64,000 nt of DNA from Mesorhabditis belari (lineage: Eukaryota > Nematoda > Chromadorea > Rhabditida > Rhabditidae): positions 124,001 to 188,000 of the forward strand of contig CAUEEP010000743.1 in NCBI GenBank assembly GCA_958450365.1, in the 5' to 3' direction. A program made the translations under genes and the position numbers. The notes under the pieces are model-generated. The model was not told where the DNA came from and did not search any database. It saw only the letters and a program-made list of their open reading frames with translations. This document shows, piece after piece, positions 25,119-36,113 of this stretch (within the stretch, counting starts at the first letter, position 1; each line of letters starts with the position of its first letter).

Positions 25119-25712
25119 AGAATGATCTAATCTCCCAATCAATATCAAAACAATATCAAAAAATGTTTTGTACACAATTCATTTTATCTCCTGTGCAAAG
25201 TGATTGTGAGAGCAATTTCGGGTTTAACTTTTGATCGCATTCCAGACAATAAGTAAATCAACAATGTTTTCAAATCGAATTCGTAATTCAAATGTTTATA
25301 GGATCTTTTCTTGTCTTCAATTTTATTCATTTCGGGTTCTATCGGGGCTTCAATGTCACGTGATTGTATTGCTTGTGCTTATTTTATTTGTTCTAATATT
25401 TTTGATAAAAAAATACCATGGATATCAGAGAATATTTGATCAAAATTATCATTTATCCAATCAAAAACCATCAATTTCCCAAAATCACAAAGAATTTCAC
25501 ATTGATCAAAAAAAGAACTCGTTGAGATTACTCATTTTTGCCAAAAAAAAAATTAAAAAATTAAGTGAAAAGAAGCCAAAGATGAAATGAAATTAAAAAC
25601 GATCGTCATAAAGTAAGATCCAAAAGAAGTGGACAGGCCAAGAAAAAAGGAGTTAAATTTCATGGAAACATATTTTTGAGATTATTCACATTCAAAAATT
25701 GTTAAAAAATTG

Positions 25713-26359
25713 TTAGAAATATTTCACAGCCACGTAAAAGAGGAAAATCAAAGCCGCCAACAAAAGAATGTAGCCGATGAAATTGCGGTTATCGGGACGA
25801 ATTCGATCAGCGGGACGAGGTGGAGGATAGATTTCAACTGGAAAAATTTTGAGTAGAAAGAGTTTTTAGACAATAAATATCCTTTTTTAAAGTTACTGCA
25901 AAATCATAAGCCCTTGTTTTCAACCCTTTCAGTGTACATAAAGAATAGTAGCTTGTTAGCGTATTCAATCAATCCCTTGTGAATCATAAAACCAGATTAA
26001 AAGTAGGTAAAAAACTAAAATCTTGTTTACGGTTGTTTCCGAAAGTTGACACGTCTTAAAAAACGCTTTAATTTTACCTGGATAAACATAGGTGGGAGTG
26101 TTGATGTGCCCGCATTTCTCGCAAGGAGATCCATGACGACCATGATGACGGAATGAGGATTTCTTTCCTAAAAGATTATTAATCTCGTTCTCTTTTTGAT
26201 TAAAATAATATAATTAACTTTCATTAAACTCTTCAATTTTTTTCTCATAATATCAATTTTCGATTTATTAGACTTACTTGGCGATGATGGTTCCTCAATA
26301 AGGGGAGGATTCTCGGCATCAATCGACTTTTGTGTTGGAACGTTGTATACTTCGGGCAT
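25713..26359 (-). CDS. Small protein with C-terminal membrane anchor
   Basis: Family not recognised. Three exons give about 95-100 residues. Exon 1 (26359 to about 26276) reads MPEVYNVPTQKS, then AENPPLIEEPSSPS, and ends at a good GTAAGTC donor. Exon 2 (about 26168-26080) has GKKSSFRHHGRHGSPCEKC then GHINTPTYVYP; its CxxCG could be half of a zinc site. Exon 3 (about 25838-25713) reads VEIYPPPRPADRIRPDNRN, then one hydrophobic helix (FIGYILLLAALIFLFYVAV) and KYF. The layout suggests a tail-anchored protein with a Pro-rich cytoplasmic part. Function unknown. The consistent splice sites and reading frame support a real gene. Confidence 0.7.
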
Positions 26360-29163
26360 TCTCTAGAAAAATAAGTTTATAATTAATATTAACATCAAAT
26401 CATTTCAAATTACGAAAAAATCGTGTAAAAGTTTTTGAAATAATTTGAGTTTTTGAAATAAAGGCAATTAAAGGACAAGACATTGTTTGTGAGAGGGGGA
26501 AAAAGTGAGTGGGGATGTTTTGACGAAAAGAAGGGAGACTCTCTCAACTCCTTATCATTAAATTTAATCCTCTGTGGACGGACAGCCCCACCGCCAAAAA
26601 AATGTTTCAGATAAACAAGGTCTCCTGAGGCTGAATGGTTAAAAAAATACTAATATTTATGATTTGATAGCATTTGGAGTTTTTCGTAAAAGCAAACTTT
26701 TCGAGAGTCGAGCGTGCTGGTGATAAACGAGCACCCACAAATATCAATGAGTGGTCAAAAGATAAAACAGCGGCTCTCCGTGAAAAGTTGTTTCTCAGGG
26801 AAAAAGAAAGAAATCAATGGAAGGGGTTGTCGAAGGGGATCAAGATTGAAAAGCGGAAAAATCTACCCTTTAAAAAAGAATGAAATTGTGAAAAAGAGAG
26901 AGGACTTTCAGTAATAGAGATGGGAATGGTCAAAAGAGATAGAAAGCAAAGAGAAATAAAAGAATGAGAGTAAGTTGACAACACATCGGTGGTAGGGGTT
27001 GTCGAGGAACTCAAGGTCGTTCTCTACTCCCAATTCACAACGATCATTTATATATTTTGAGGGGAAACTTTTTTATGAGATTGTTTGTTTATTTTTTCAA
27101 CTTTTGCTCTGCACAAATAAGAACGAGTCAAAATTTGCAAGAGCAAAAACGACTGTCATTCGAGATATCATTCGTGTTTTGATAATCAAAAGTTTTATGG
27201 GAATGGGTTTCGTTTGATTGTCAAAAACAAAAGCCTAGGTCTACTTCAATAATGACTTGCCAACCACAAATAAAATAAAATGTATTTATCACCACACGGC
27301 TGACCTCCTAAAAATAAAAGCCGTTTCAAGGAGATAACTCTCTTTTTATGATTCCAGGTGGTCATGTGAAATTTATGATAAGACAGAAAAGTTCACCATG
27401 AAGAAACATGAAAAAGTTTAAATCTCTAAAGCTTTTCTTTCGATAACTAGTCAAATTTAGTTCTAATTATTATATAAGCAGATATTCCCACATTTACTCA
27501 CTACAAAAATAATCTAGAAAAGAGGAAAAACCTTGAGCAATCGCGGGAATGGTCCGAGTGCGGAGATTGGCGAGGAGGGGGAGGTGTTTACTACCAATAT
27601 GCCGCTCACACGGGAAATAGAGACGACGAATCGGGGTGAGGAATAAAGAGTGAAAAAAAAGAAAGAGGGCAACGGGGACAACACCGGGCACACTCTCCTT
27701 TTTTTCAACTCCATCCCATTTTCTCCCCTCTTCGACACAAACAGGCACGTGATCGAAACTTACAAGCACCCCTTTTTCACCCCTTTCCTCTTTATATGTG
27801 ACGGTCTAATTTCCAATCTCTTTTCGGCGCATCCCCATTTTGAAACTGTTGGAACACAGTCAATAATTAAGAGGGGAAACATTTGACATCTAAACAAACA
27901 AAGGTTTAGGAAAAGCAATGACCAATATTAAGGTACAAAGTTCTAATGAAGAGTTTAAGATGGAAAGAGCATGATTAAATCTGTTTATTTAAGAAACAAA
28001 TGTTATAATTTTGATTTTAACTGCACTTTTGTTGTCATTAAATGAGGGAAGGGTTTCAAGTAAGAGGACTGATCAACAGATATAATCATTCATTGAGGCG
28101 TGAATGGAAACAGTGTCTCAGTGAAGTGAAAGATGAGAAAGGAAAAGATACAATGCAATCTCTTTTGTGCAAAAGGAGAAGCCAACATCGAAAATCTTCT
28201 CTTTTCTTTGGAAACCTGCCCGAATAGATGAATCAAATCAGCCAAACTTCTCTTTTCGACCAAATTGAGATTTGTGGCTATGAAAAATGCATTAATGATG
28301 TTGGTATTTTGGAGAAATAAATTTAGATTGTTTAGCTTTTTTTCCCTCAGATCATTTAATTGACTCTCAGGTTGTATAGTATAGCTGTTCATTTTCAATC
28401 TGATTCAATCAATAGGTGTACAACGGAAAGCAAAAATTTGACCACTTCAATGGCTACTTTTTCAGGATTTCTTTCAACACAAGGGTAGAATTTTCCAAGC
28501 TTTATCTTTTTGAGCTAAAAATCCCTAGAAAAAGTAGCCGCTGAAGTGGCTCTTGCTCTTGTTTTTTCGTTGTACACCTATTAAACAGTTCTAGCTTTGT
28601 GAAGACAAATAGATAAAATGTGCAAGCTCTTTTATTTTATCCCTTCGAACACTTTCTTGTCGTCAATTTAATTGTAAGATTATTAAGTTTGTGGACAACA
28701 TATGCTGATGAAGCTAATTCAATGAGAAGATACTGTCACTAAATATGAAAAAAGTCTTGAAAATATTATAGCTTTGATTTCTCGTTCAGAACGCGGACAC
28801 AAATTAAATATAAGTCCTTGTAGAAACAGAAAAGTGCACTGTACATTCAAATTTGTGCTAAGAGTATAGAGTCAACGCTTTTTAAAAGCTATTTTGCAAA
28901 AATCTTTTTTTTAAATACAGGTAAGAAATTTAGAATTCGTAAAGAAGAACTTACATGAAAGGAAATTGAATTTAAACGGAGGATAAGATCGGAGAATCGG
29001 ATCAAAGAGGAGACTCGAATAGGGAGATAAATGAGGAAAAGAGAGAAAAAAAAGAAATACTTTGTGAAGACTTTGTGATGAGCTCAATCTTTTCTAGAGA
29101 ACTACTCTACATTTTCTATTTTTTCAATCATACTAACCTAACACATTTTGTTATCAATTTCAA
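26360..29163. other. Intergenic region with GC-richer block and a MITE
   Basis: No gene is recognised. A GC-richer, non-repetitive stretch at about 27535-27660 (around AATGGTCCGAGTGCGGAGATTGG) stands out from the AT-rich surroundings and could be a conserved regulatory element. A MITE-like element lies at 28413-28582. ORFs over 27494-27886 occur on both strands and look incidental. The region probably includes promoters for the divergent genes at 26.36 kb (-) and 29.16 kb (+). Confidence 0.45.
28413..28582. repeat. MITE-like element with TA borders
   Basis: The ends are TAGGTGTACAACG and CGTTGTACACCTA; inner arms also pair, for example GGCTACTTTTTCAGGATTT with AAAATCCCTAGAAAAAGTAGCC. Total length is about 170 bp. 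TA at the borders fits a Tc1/mariner-derived MITE. Confidence 0.82.
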
Positions 29164-31061
29164 TGACTACATTAATTGCTCGATTTCGATATATTATTTA
29201 CAAAGGTTAGTCCATTAAAACATTTGGTTTACACGATTTGCTTTGTAAAATTTTTGTTTTATAACAAAAAAAATAAGTTTTTTCAAGTATGGGGTCGACT
29301 TGGACTGACAACTTTTTCTCCATTATTTTTTTTTGCTACTGGTATCATTTGTGTGCAATTTGATGCAACAGTGATCAAGACATGCTCTTCACCATCAAAT
29401 TATACCCAAAATAATCAACAACAATTGTATGTTGAGAAATACTTTTTGAATAAGACAAGGACACTTTTTTCAGATTATTCTTCAATGGATCAAGTTGTGG
29501 TGATCAAAGAAGAGCTCTCCTTTCATTTGTTGTTTATTGCTGTGTTCGTTTGATTTCATATAAGGTTTATTAGCAAATAGCAAAAAATATTTGCCGACTT
29601 GGTTTCAGTTCGAAGAGTTGATTTCTCGTTCAGAATTAGGATGTTTATCTCGAATGAAACTTCCCGGTACTCATCTTGGTTTAAGTCTTGCCCTTCCATA
29701 TCTCATCAGGTTACTCAACGTTTTAGTAGAGTGTGTTCCTCTCGATTAATACCTTTTCTAAAACGTGTCAATTCTTGAACCTTTATGAACTCTCAACAAA
29801 TCAAATCGAAAGTACCTAGACACATTGAAGAAAATTGAGAGGAGTAAGAAGAAGGATAACAGTAGTTTTTGAAAATGTATTAGAAGAGAAGAAAATACTC
29901 TAATTTCACTCAGGTACCCATATTTTTCAATTCATAGAGGATTTTTTAAAGATTAAGTTTCACAAAGCTAATCAAATCTTGGCATTGCCAGTGCTATTAA
30001 GCTAGCCTTTGCCTCATTAGTCGGCACCGATATTGACTTTAATACTTGTAGCTACTCCAATCGTCTGTGTTCATTCAGATCACTATCATTTGGATCTCCA
30101 CCACTTCCTTTAATGGCCTACCGGAGCATTCTTTTCTTCAGTACTATCCTTCTTTTTGTTCCATATTTGAGAGATTTGGTTCATTTGATTTGTTTTGTTC
30201 ATAAAGGAGCAACTCGCAGGTACACAAGCAATTTATAGGCAATATTCAATTTTAATCAATTGATGAAAATTTCAGATTTTTCCGAGCCGACTACGAGTTC
30301 TTTTTGACGGTGGCTCTTCTTTTTCTTCATTTCTCTATTATTTTTGTGCGTGATTTAAATCCAATACTCAAACAATACTTTGCATTTAGGTAGAAGTCTT
30401 GGATATCTCATTTGGTATTTATTGTCCTCAATTCATTTTTGGTATACCCATTCTATTTCCACACACAAATTTCGTGCATTTCCTTTTTCTTATCCACAAT
30501 TTCTTATTGAAAAATCATAAAAAGATGCCAATTATCATTTATGAGGTTTGTGTCTAAAATAAGAACTAAAAGGAAGGAAGAAGACGAGAGTATGTCTAGG
30601 TTTGTGAAGAAGATGTATTCGTTCAATTAGAAAGACAAAGATGTCTTGCAAATCGAGATTGTCCGATAAGAAGTGCTGCTTATAGGTTAGGACTCGGAAA
30701 AATATTTGCGGATTAGTTTTGATAGCACTCTACTAAAAGTTTTAGATTACCATTTGTTCCATCACAGACGACCACTCGAATTCGCCGAGAGCTTGAGGGG
30801 CGAATTGTTCAAGTTAGTCAAAAACAAAACAAATAAATACTTTGCAAAGTTCTGAGGATATTGTTTTCTAAAACTTTATTTCATACAAGTTTTATTCGCA
30901 TCCTATCTTACTTTTCCTAATAAAACACAAAAAAATGGCAACAATTCATTCAGATCCGAGATTTGGATGAATTGCAACGACTTGTTCCCTGCGATATTCA
31001 ACATGGACCAAAGAAAAAACCACAAACATACTCGTCAAATCAAGTGTTGTATCACAAATAA
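29164..31061 (+). CDS. Multi-pass membrane protein, family not recognised
   Basis: Splicing by consensus gives one frame through about nine exons. The start is MTTLIARFRYIIYK (29164). Hydrophobic segments follow: VWGRLGLTTFSPLFFFATGI; a polar loop with Cys and Asn sites (TCSSPSNYTQNNQQQ); ALLSFVVYCCVRLISYK; THLGLSLALPYLIR; MAYRSILFFSTILLFVPYL; FFLTVALLFLHFSIIFV; and FIFGIPILFPHTNFVHFLFL. The last 90 residues are charged and cytoplasmic-looking (EEDVFVQLERQRCLANRDC, RIRRELEGRIVQ, CDIQHGPKKKPQ) and end YHK. Six or seven helices are likely, but I see no GPCR-family signature, so I assign no function. A possible extra exon near 29990-30048 (IKLAFASLVGTDIDFNT) is uncertain. The stop lies only 48 bp from the stop of the opposite-strand JMJD8-like gene. 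Confidence 0.7.
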
Positions 31062-31109
31062 ATAAATAAGTGCTGCTTTCATTATTAAAAAAAAGTAATA
31101 ACGAATAAA

Positions 31110-32372
31110 TTATGGGCTAAGAAAAGTTGAGATGAAGACTGATGTCTCACTGTTCAATGTTGCATGCCACCATTTATCGGGAAAATAGATTACCTAAATA
31201 CGTAATTTAAAAAGTAATACAATTTGTTGGAATTGTATTATACGAGAGCAATTCACTTAATCACCTCGCCTGGTTTCATCAAACATTCTAATGGCTTTTT
31301 ATCACGCGGTAGTTTTGGGTATTCATTCAGGTACCTGGAAAGGTTTCTCTTATAAACAACTTGTAGTTTTACCATTGTAGAGTTGTTTGATCAGGATTAA
31401 AATCTGGTCGTTCTTCATATGGATGCAAAAACCATCGTTTACTTCCATGAATGATTTCGGCAAATCCGGGTCCGTGAAAGTGAAAAGGAACCCCGGTACC
31501 TGAAACAATCTTTAGAGTAGAATCAATTTCTCAAGACAAAATTGCTTTCTGAAACGTGTCTTTTTTCAAAAACTATCGCAAAGTTGCATCTAATTCTGTG
31601 AGTTCACAAAGAATATCAAAATGAGATAAAATAAAATATATCTCACCTGCACCCGCTAATCCAAAGCTTAAAGCGGGTAAATGCCCTGGCAAGATCCATC
31701 TGTCATGAGTGATAATTGTAGCTTGAAAATTATAAAACCTGGGTTTGTTGTAAATGTCAAGAAGTGGTTTCCAAATAGTTTGATCAATGTCACCAAAAAG
31801 ATACAATGTTTGATTTCCAAGAGTCTCAAGATTTTGTGGCCTGAATGGATTTGTACTTAAATGTAGGTTTTAAATGAAAAAAAAACCTTAATTTGTCTTC
31901 AAGATACGATGCAAATGTACTTGGTACACGAGTATAACTGTACGTGTTCGCACTATTCAACACAACTTCTGCTTGCCCCCATTCATCTAGCATAACAGCT
32001 CTGAAAAGAATTTCAAAATAGTCTCATATCGATAATCTCACCTTTTCGTTTTTTCTTGAAATTTCTTGTTATCAACATTGTATATGATAACTGGTTCAGA
32101 ATAGGCATACCTGAAAAGTTCATCGCTTTGCTAGTCAAAAATTTTTGAGAAAACCTTTTGATAAACTCTTCTTGAGTCAATTCATCGGCATCATGACGTT
32201 CAATATTGCAGGGACCATCTTGCCCTATAATAAAACAAAGATAAGCAAAGTGCGGGATTAAACATTCAAAGCTGCACTCACCAATAATATCTTTATCTTC
32301 GGTTATCCACCCTCCATTGCTCACAATTCCACCGACAAAAACAAAAAGCGAAAAGAAAAGAAATCCTCTCAT
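31110..32372 (-). CDS. JMJD8-like JmjC-domain protein of the secretory pathway
   Basis: JMJD8 proteins are JmjC-fold proteins of the endoplasmic reticulum lumen. A signal peptide is visible (MRGFLFFSLFVFVGGIVS). Family motifs follow in order: GPCNIERHDADELTQEEFI; AEVVLNSANTYSYTRVP; ETLGNQTLYLFGDIDQTIWK; ALSFGLAGAG; then GVPFHFHGPGFAEIIHGSKR, WFLHP near 31500-31400. The last exon reads VIYFPDKWWHATLN and ends SVFISTFLSP. The iron-site position reads H-x-G, as in human JMJD8, rather than the HxD of active demethylases, so catalysis is doubtful. The terminal exon (stop at 31110) is joined by an intron whose donor reads GAG|GTGATTAAG. The start at 32372 is the first ATG with a signal peptide. It lies 0.29 kb downstream of the KIAA0930-like gene on the same strand. 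Confidence 0.88.
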
Positions 32373-32659
32373 AAAAGTACTCAATTTGAAGACTTTTGTC
32401 TAAATAATCCATTAACTATCATCTTATTAGATTATTAAAACAAAAAACAATTATGAAAACTTACATATCTTTTTTCTTTACTATTTTTTGAAAGAATTTA
32501 TTGTGAAACAATGAGATCATTTTTATCAAGAGATGCACAGATGGGCTTGATTGACTAGAGCTGAGAATTTTAAATTAGAGATAATGTAAAAAGCACCAAA
32601 AACAATACTGAACATTTTGATGTACATTCATTTTAGAAAAGAAAGAAAAGATTCAAAGA

Positions 32660-34862
32660 TTATGTAGAGGAAAAAGAATCAAATTCAAAAGTAAGTATTG
32701 GTCGTCGAGGTCGATCACTGAGAAGATCACTCAAAACGGAAGCCCAAGGTAGAGTAATATATGTGAGATATGCATTCAATGGAGTACATTCGGCTCTTTT
32801 CTTTTCGCGCAACCAATGCCATGCCTGACCGAAGCCTCGCACAGACCTGAAAGCTCCTTATCACTCTCTTCAGTAGCAATTCAATCTTACCATAATCGAC
32901 TCAAAACACCTTCTTCTAATTCATCATCAATTGAAGATGCTTCTACCTAAAAGTGATCATTTTTAATCAATTATTTTCTCACGTACTTCTGGATATTGTC
33001 CAGCTGTATCAGCTTCACTTTGCCATCGCCGACCTCTTGGAAGTGTCCCCACTCCACTCGGAGTCATTGCCGCTCGTCCGCCTGTTTTTTGAGAACGATT
33101 ATTTTTAAATGTCATTTTGTTTTCTTACCCATTGGTCCATTTCCAACTCCAGCTATGTTTTGTTCACTTAAGCGTCGTTTTCCCAATGCTGACTCAAATT
33201 GTGAAAGATCGGGAAAATCAATTTGAGAGCGTTCTGTTTGTGGTGTCTCTAATCCACAACCGGGTACTCGAGCTACTGCCATTTCAGCGTATCCCTACAT
33301 TGTTTCAATTAATTTTAGCTTTTTTTCCTTCACTTTTCCCCGTGGACCTCTCATTCGCACAAATTCGCGTCTTCTTTTATCGTCTTTGACAAGTCGTTGA
33401 GCCCATCCCCAAGTAGACGAAGCTTTTGCGTCATAGACCTAAAGATAGCATATTTATCTACTATATATATAAAGGGACTAAGACGTATGTCTATCTGTGC
33501 GCACTACTCCTCCGCGCCCAGTCCAGTGATTTACAGTTAGTTTGACTTAGAATTTCATGTAGTTGTGCAACATGTTTTAAATTTTTAAAAACCAAAAGTG
33601 CCGACGCGCGCGGGAGTCGAACCCGGGTCGTGTGGACTAGGGATAAGGCGCTCTCACTGCGCCATCTACCAGAGTATGTACTGGTCGAGTGGCTAGGGCG
33701 CACGTCTCTCAAACGAACGGAAGATAGAGGTCGCGGGTTGGTCTTCTCTCGCCGCCCATTCTTTTGATTTTTGCTGCAAAGCCGCAGCGAAGCTTCTTGT
33801 TATATAATACACGTGTATAAAATGGAAAAAAAATAAAAACAAGTATAAGGAGGGGCACCTGTTTTAAAACTTCATATCTGATTGAACCGAGAAAAGTGAC
33901 GGATTCTCGGGTACGTTGTCGATCTCGTACCACTAATTCCACACAAACACACTCTCCATCTCTTACAATAATATCGTTGAATACCTTAACTTTTCATTTA
34001 ACTATTATATCACTTAATCTAACCTCCTCAAATCCATCAATAGCAAAATATATCTTTGGATACGTGATCTCTTCTGCTTCTCCTTTACTGTCCATTCGTC
34101 TTCGTGAAGGTGATGGATAAACCTGGAAAGCTTGTTTAAAACTTTCAAGCATTTTTCAACCTTTTGACAATTTTTCCGAATAATTTGTAAATTTTGTGGT
34201 GCGGTTTTTGTGCAGACGGCACAAGTAACAAAAAAATCCAGCTGTTGAAGAATGAGATTTAGGCAAACCTGAATATTATTTAGTTTTTAAATGTTTTTTC
34301 CAACTTACTGTTTCTTCCCAATTTACATTCGAATCACAAGGAGCTGGCTGCTTTTTGCTTTGTCGTCGAAAGACTTGCAATTGTGGAGCAGAACCCAAAT
34401 GGAATGACGTGTTGATCTTCTGCATGGGAACATACCTAAACAAATATGTTTTTTTACTTTGCTGATTAAACTGAATGAGTGTTTAATCAATACCATATCA
34501 TATCATCTCCAAGAGCGGTACAAGTTGATGCTTGACAATAAGCAGAACCAAGAATGAACTCCATGAATAGTTTTGCCCATCTGATCTCCATGTTGTGAAT
34601 CATCCTAGATAAACTAGATCTTATCATTTTTGTTATTTTGGCAGTTACGTAAAATCATCGGCATTTGTTGTACTTTCTTTTCTCAAGTGTTCCACACGTC
34701 GCAGAAGTTCCGATACACAAGTACATCGGCCTGGAAACGTAACCGTGTTGTAACAAACAATTTGTTTTTACTGAATGGACATGTAAGAGTATTGTAAGAT
34801 ACTAGATATGGAAATTTTTGAAGATTCAAACCTTTAGTCGTAGTAGACGCCGTAGCTTCCAT
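32660..34862 (-). CDS. KIAA0930-like conserved protein
   Basis: The family is conserved across animals, but its biochemical role is not known to me. Matches in order: an N-terminal region with RRVEHLRKE and WAKLFMEFIL; LGDDMIWYV; the strongly conserved NVNWEETVCLNLILQQLDFF, VTCAVCT block (34330-34200); PSRRRMDSKGE (34110); ITYPKIYFAIDGFEEVF; ECVCVELVVRDRQRT; FLGSIRYEVLKQ; EFVRMRGPRGKGYAEMAVAR (33380-33270); and the C-terminal CTPLNAYLTYITLPWASVL, SDLLSDRPRRPILTF. The end is DSFSST at 32660. The intron at about 33440-33860 carries a Helitron-like element. The ATG (34862) is only 10 bp inside a TTTCAG acceptor and about 144 bp downstream of the lin-52 stop, so it is probably trans-spliced as the second gene of an operon. 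Confidence 0.9.
33600..33676 (-). pseudogene. tRNA-like segment (A and B boxes)
   Basis: On the minus strand TGGCGCAGTGAGAGCGCC resembles a tRNA D-arm/A box, and GGGTTCGACTCCC is a good T-arm/B box. The acceptor ends (TACTCTGG and CGCGTCGGC) do not pair well, so this looks like a tRNA-derived piece of a mobile element rather than a working tRNA. Confidence 0.5.
33679..33757 (+). pseudogene. Second tRNA-like segment, opposite orientation
   Basis: GGTCGAGTGGCTAGGGCGC resembles the D-arm of a long-variable-arm (Leu/Ser type) tRNA. The B-box position reads GGTTGGTCTTC, which is degenerate. The acceptor stem does not close. It lies head to head with the segment at 33600-33676 inside the same Helitron-like element. 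Confidence 0.42.
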
Positions 34863-34885
34863 AAAAAAAGATCTGAAATGAAATA
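34863..34885 (-). promoter_or_regulatory. Probable trans-splice acceptor for the KIAA0930-like gene
   Basis: The minus strand reads CATATTTCATTTCAG immediately followed by ATCTTTTTTT and the ATG. The gap from the upstream lin-52 stop (35006-35008) to this acceptor is about 130 bp, the spacing usual for downstream operon genes in nematodes (inference). Confidence 0.6.
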
Positions 34886-35005
34886 TGAAACAAAAACGAA
34901 AATTCGATATTCATGTGATCAATATAAGTGATAGCGTAAGATGATAACACATCTTTGTTTACTGACACACAAAGTTTAAGACTTTATACACATGTTTCAA
35001 AAATC

Positions 35006-36113
35006 TCATGAGGCACGTTTCGTCATTGTGTTGTAAAAATCTTCAAAAATCGTCCCTTTTCGAATTGTTTCTCTGAAAATAAAAATTAGTTCTAGTGAAT
35101 TGTTTGTGTAAATAAACTTTCTTCGAGAGACAAATTCAGAGCCGCATTTTGAACGTTTTTGATGTAAGCCACCAGTTGATCAGGCGCCAATCGACCAAGT
35201 TCTAAAATTCTGAAAGGTCTGGTTACCATGAAAGTTGAAAGGTGAGACATGCATATGGCTAATTCAATCACAATTAAATCCATAGTCTTTGTCTACTTAC
35301 CTATGTGTAGTTGCATTATGTAATGTGATATGAATGTCAGGACTTACCATTGACTAATTTTATATCATCAGAAGCCAATTCTGTTCGAATTCTGTTAACT
35401 TGTTTTGGTTCTGAATGCAACTTCTAAAAAATTCGTTTTGTTTTTCAAATTGAGGTAAATTTTTTCTACCTCTTTTCCTCGAGAAAACGAAGATAAGCCG
35501 GGAAGATCAGCTATTGTTTCTTGTTCATCATTTCTGAGTTGCTCTTGACAAAAATACGAGCTTGTCGCTTGAGTATCGTCAATCTGCAAATTATTTTCAT
35601 AAGTTATGAGAATTTTTGCTGTTACCTGTGATTTGGAGAAGGGTAGAACTCTGAAAGGAGGTTGAGAAGCAGTTATCAATTCTAAACGTTATTATATGTA
35701 CATATGTTGTGATTTGTTGTTCTGAAATGATTTGTTCTATTCAAAAATAGCCAAATTTTGAAAAAGTTTGTTTTACTTGTACATTTGTTGGATGTAATTT
35801 GATTACGAAAAACAATCAAATTCCATTCAGACCGCTTGAAGTTTAAAGAACATTTGGGACATTTTTGGCTTTTTGGCTTTTTGGCGGCCACACTTAAATG
35901 CAAATTGATACAGCAAATGTAGAGTGGCCGCCAAAAAAAGTCGCAAATATCACAAACATTTTTCAAAAGAGAAGCGAAATTATATGATAAATCCAGTAAT
36001 CGGGAATTTTATGTAAATATCTAATAAAACCTACCGGATGAACTTTGAAAAGGAGGATCGAGCACGGAAATTTTCACTCCCCCACGACTTTGTGCTTGCG
36101 TTTGGCTGGACAT
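35006..36113 (-). CDS. lin-52: LIN-52, MuvB/DREAM complex subunit
   Basis: LIN-52 is a small core subunit of the MuvB complex, which joins the pocket protein (LIN-35 in C. elegans) to repress cell-cycle and vulval genes in the nucleus. Six exons give about 140 residues: MSSQTQAQSRGG start (36113), then PPFRVLPFSKSQ, YFCQEQLRNDEQETIADLPG, KLHSEPKQVNRIRTELASDD, then IKLVN joined to ELGRLAPDQLVAYIKNVQNA, ALNLSLEE joined to RETIRKGTIFEDFY, end MTKRAS. The core aligns with human LIN52: IERDDIDMLKELGSL, then LMEKVRGLQNLAYQLGLDE and REMTRG. The phase fits only if the acceptor ATTTTAG at about 35201 is used. YFCQE lies at the expected pocket-protein-binding position (LxCxE-like, with Tyr for Leu). 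It is the first gene of a probable operon with the KIAA0930-like gene. Confidence 0.85.
35874..35943. repeat. Short inverted repeat in lin-52 first intron
   Basis: TTTTTGGCGGCCACACTT and AGAGTGGCCGCCAAAAAA pair over about 17 bp around a 30-bp loop. A run of GGCTTTTT units precedes it. It may be a small MITE. Confidence 0.65.

Larger units (their letters stand above)
33457..33799 (+). mobile_element. Non-autonomous Helitron-like element in intron
   Basis: The 5' end reads TCTACTATATATATAAAGGG, close to the usual Helitron 5' start (TC). The 3' end reads GCTGCAAAGCCGCAGC, a perfect 5-bp hairpin, followed after GAAGCTT by CTTG. The hairpin about 11 bp before the end and the A (left) and T (right) flanking bases fit Helitron rules, although CTTG departs from the canonical CTRR. 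No Rep/helicase is present. Two tRNA-like segments lie inside. It sits wholly within an intron of the KIAA0930-like gene. Confidence 0.55.

Noticed and set aside
33600..33757. Functional tRNA genes
   Set aside because: A- and B-box sequences are present, but the acceptor stems do not close and both lie inside a Helitron-like element, so I call them tRNA-like segments.
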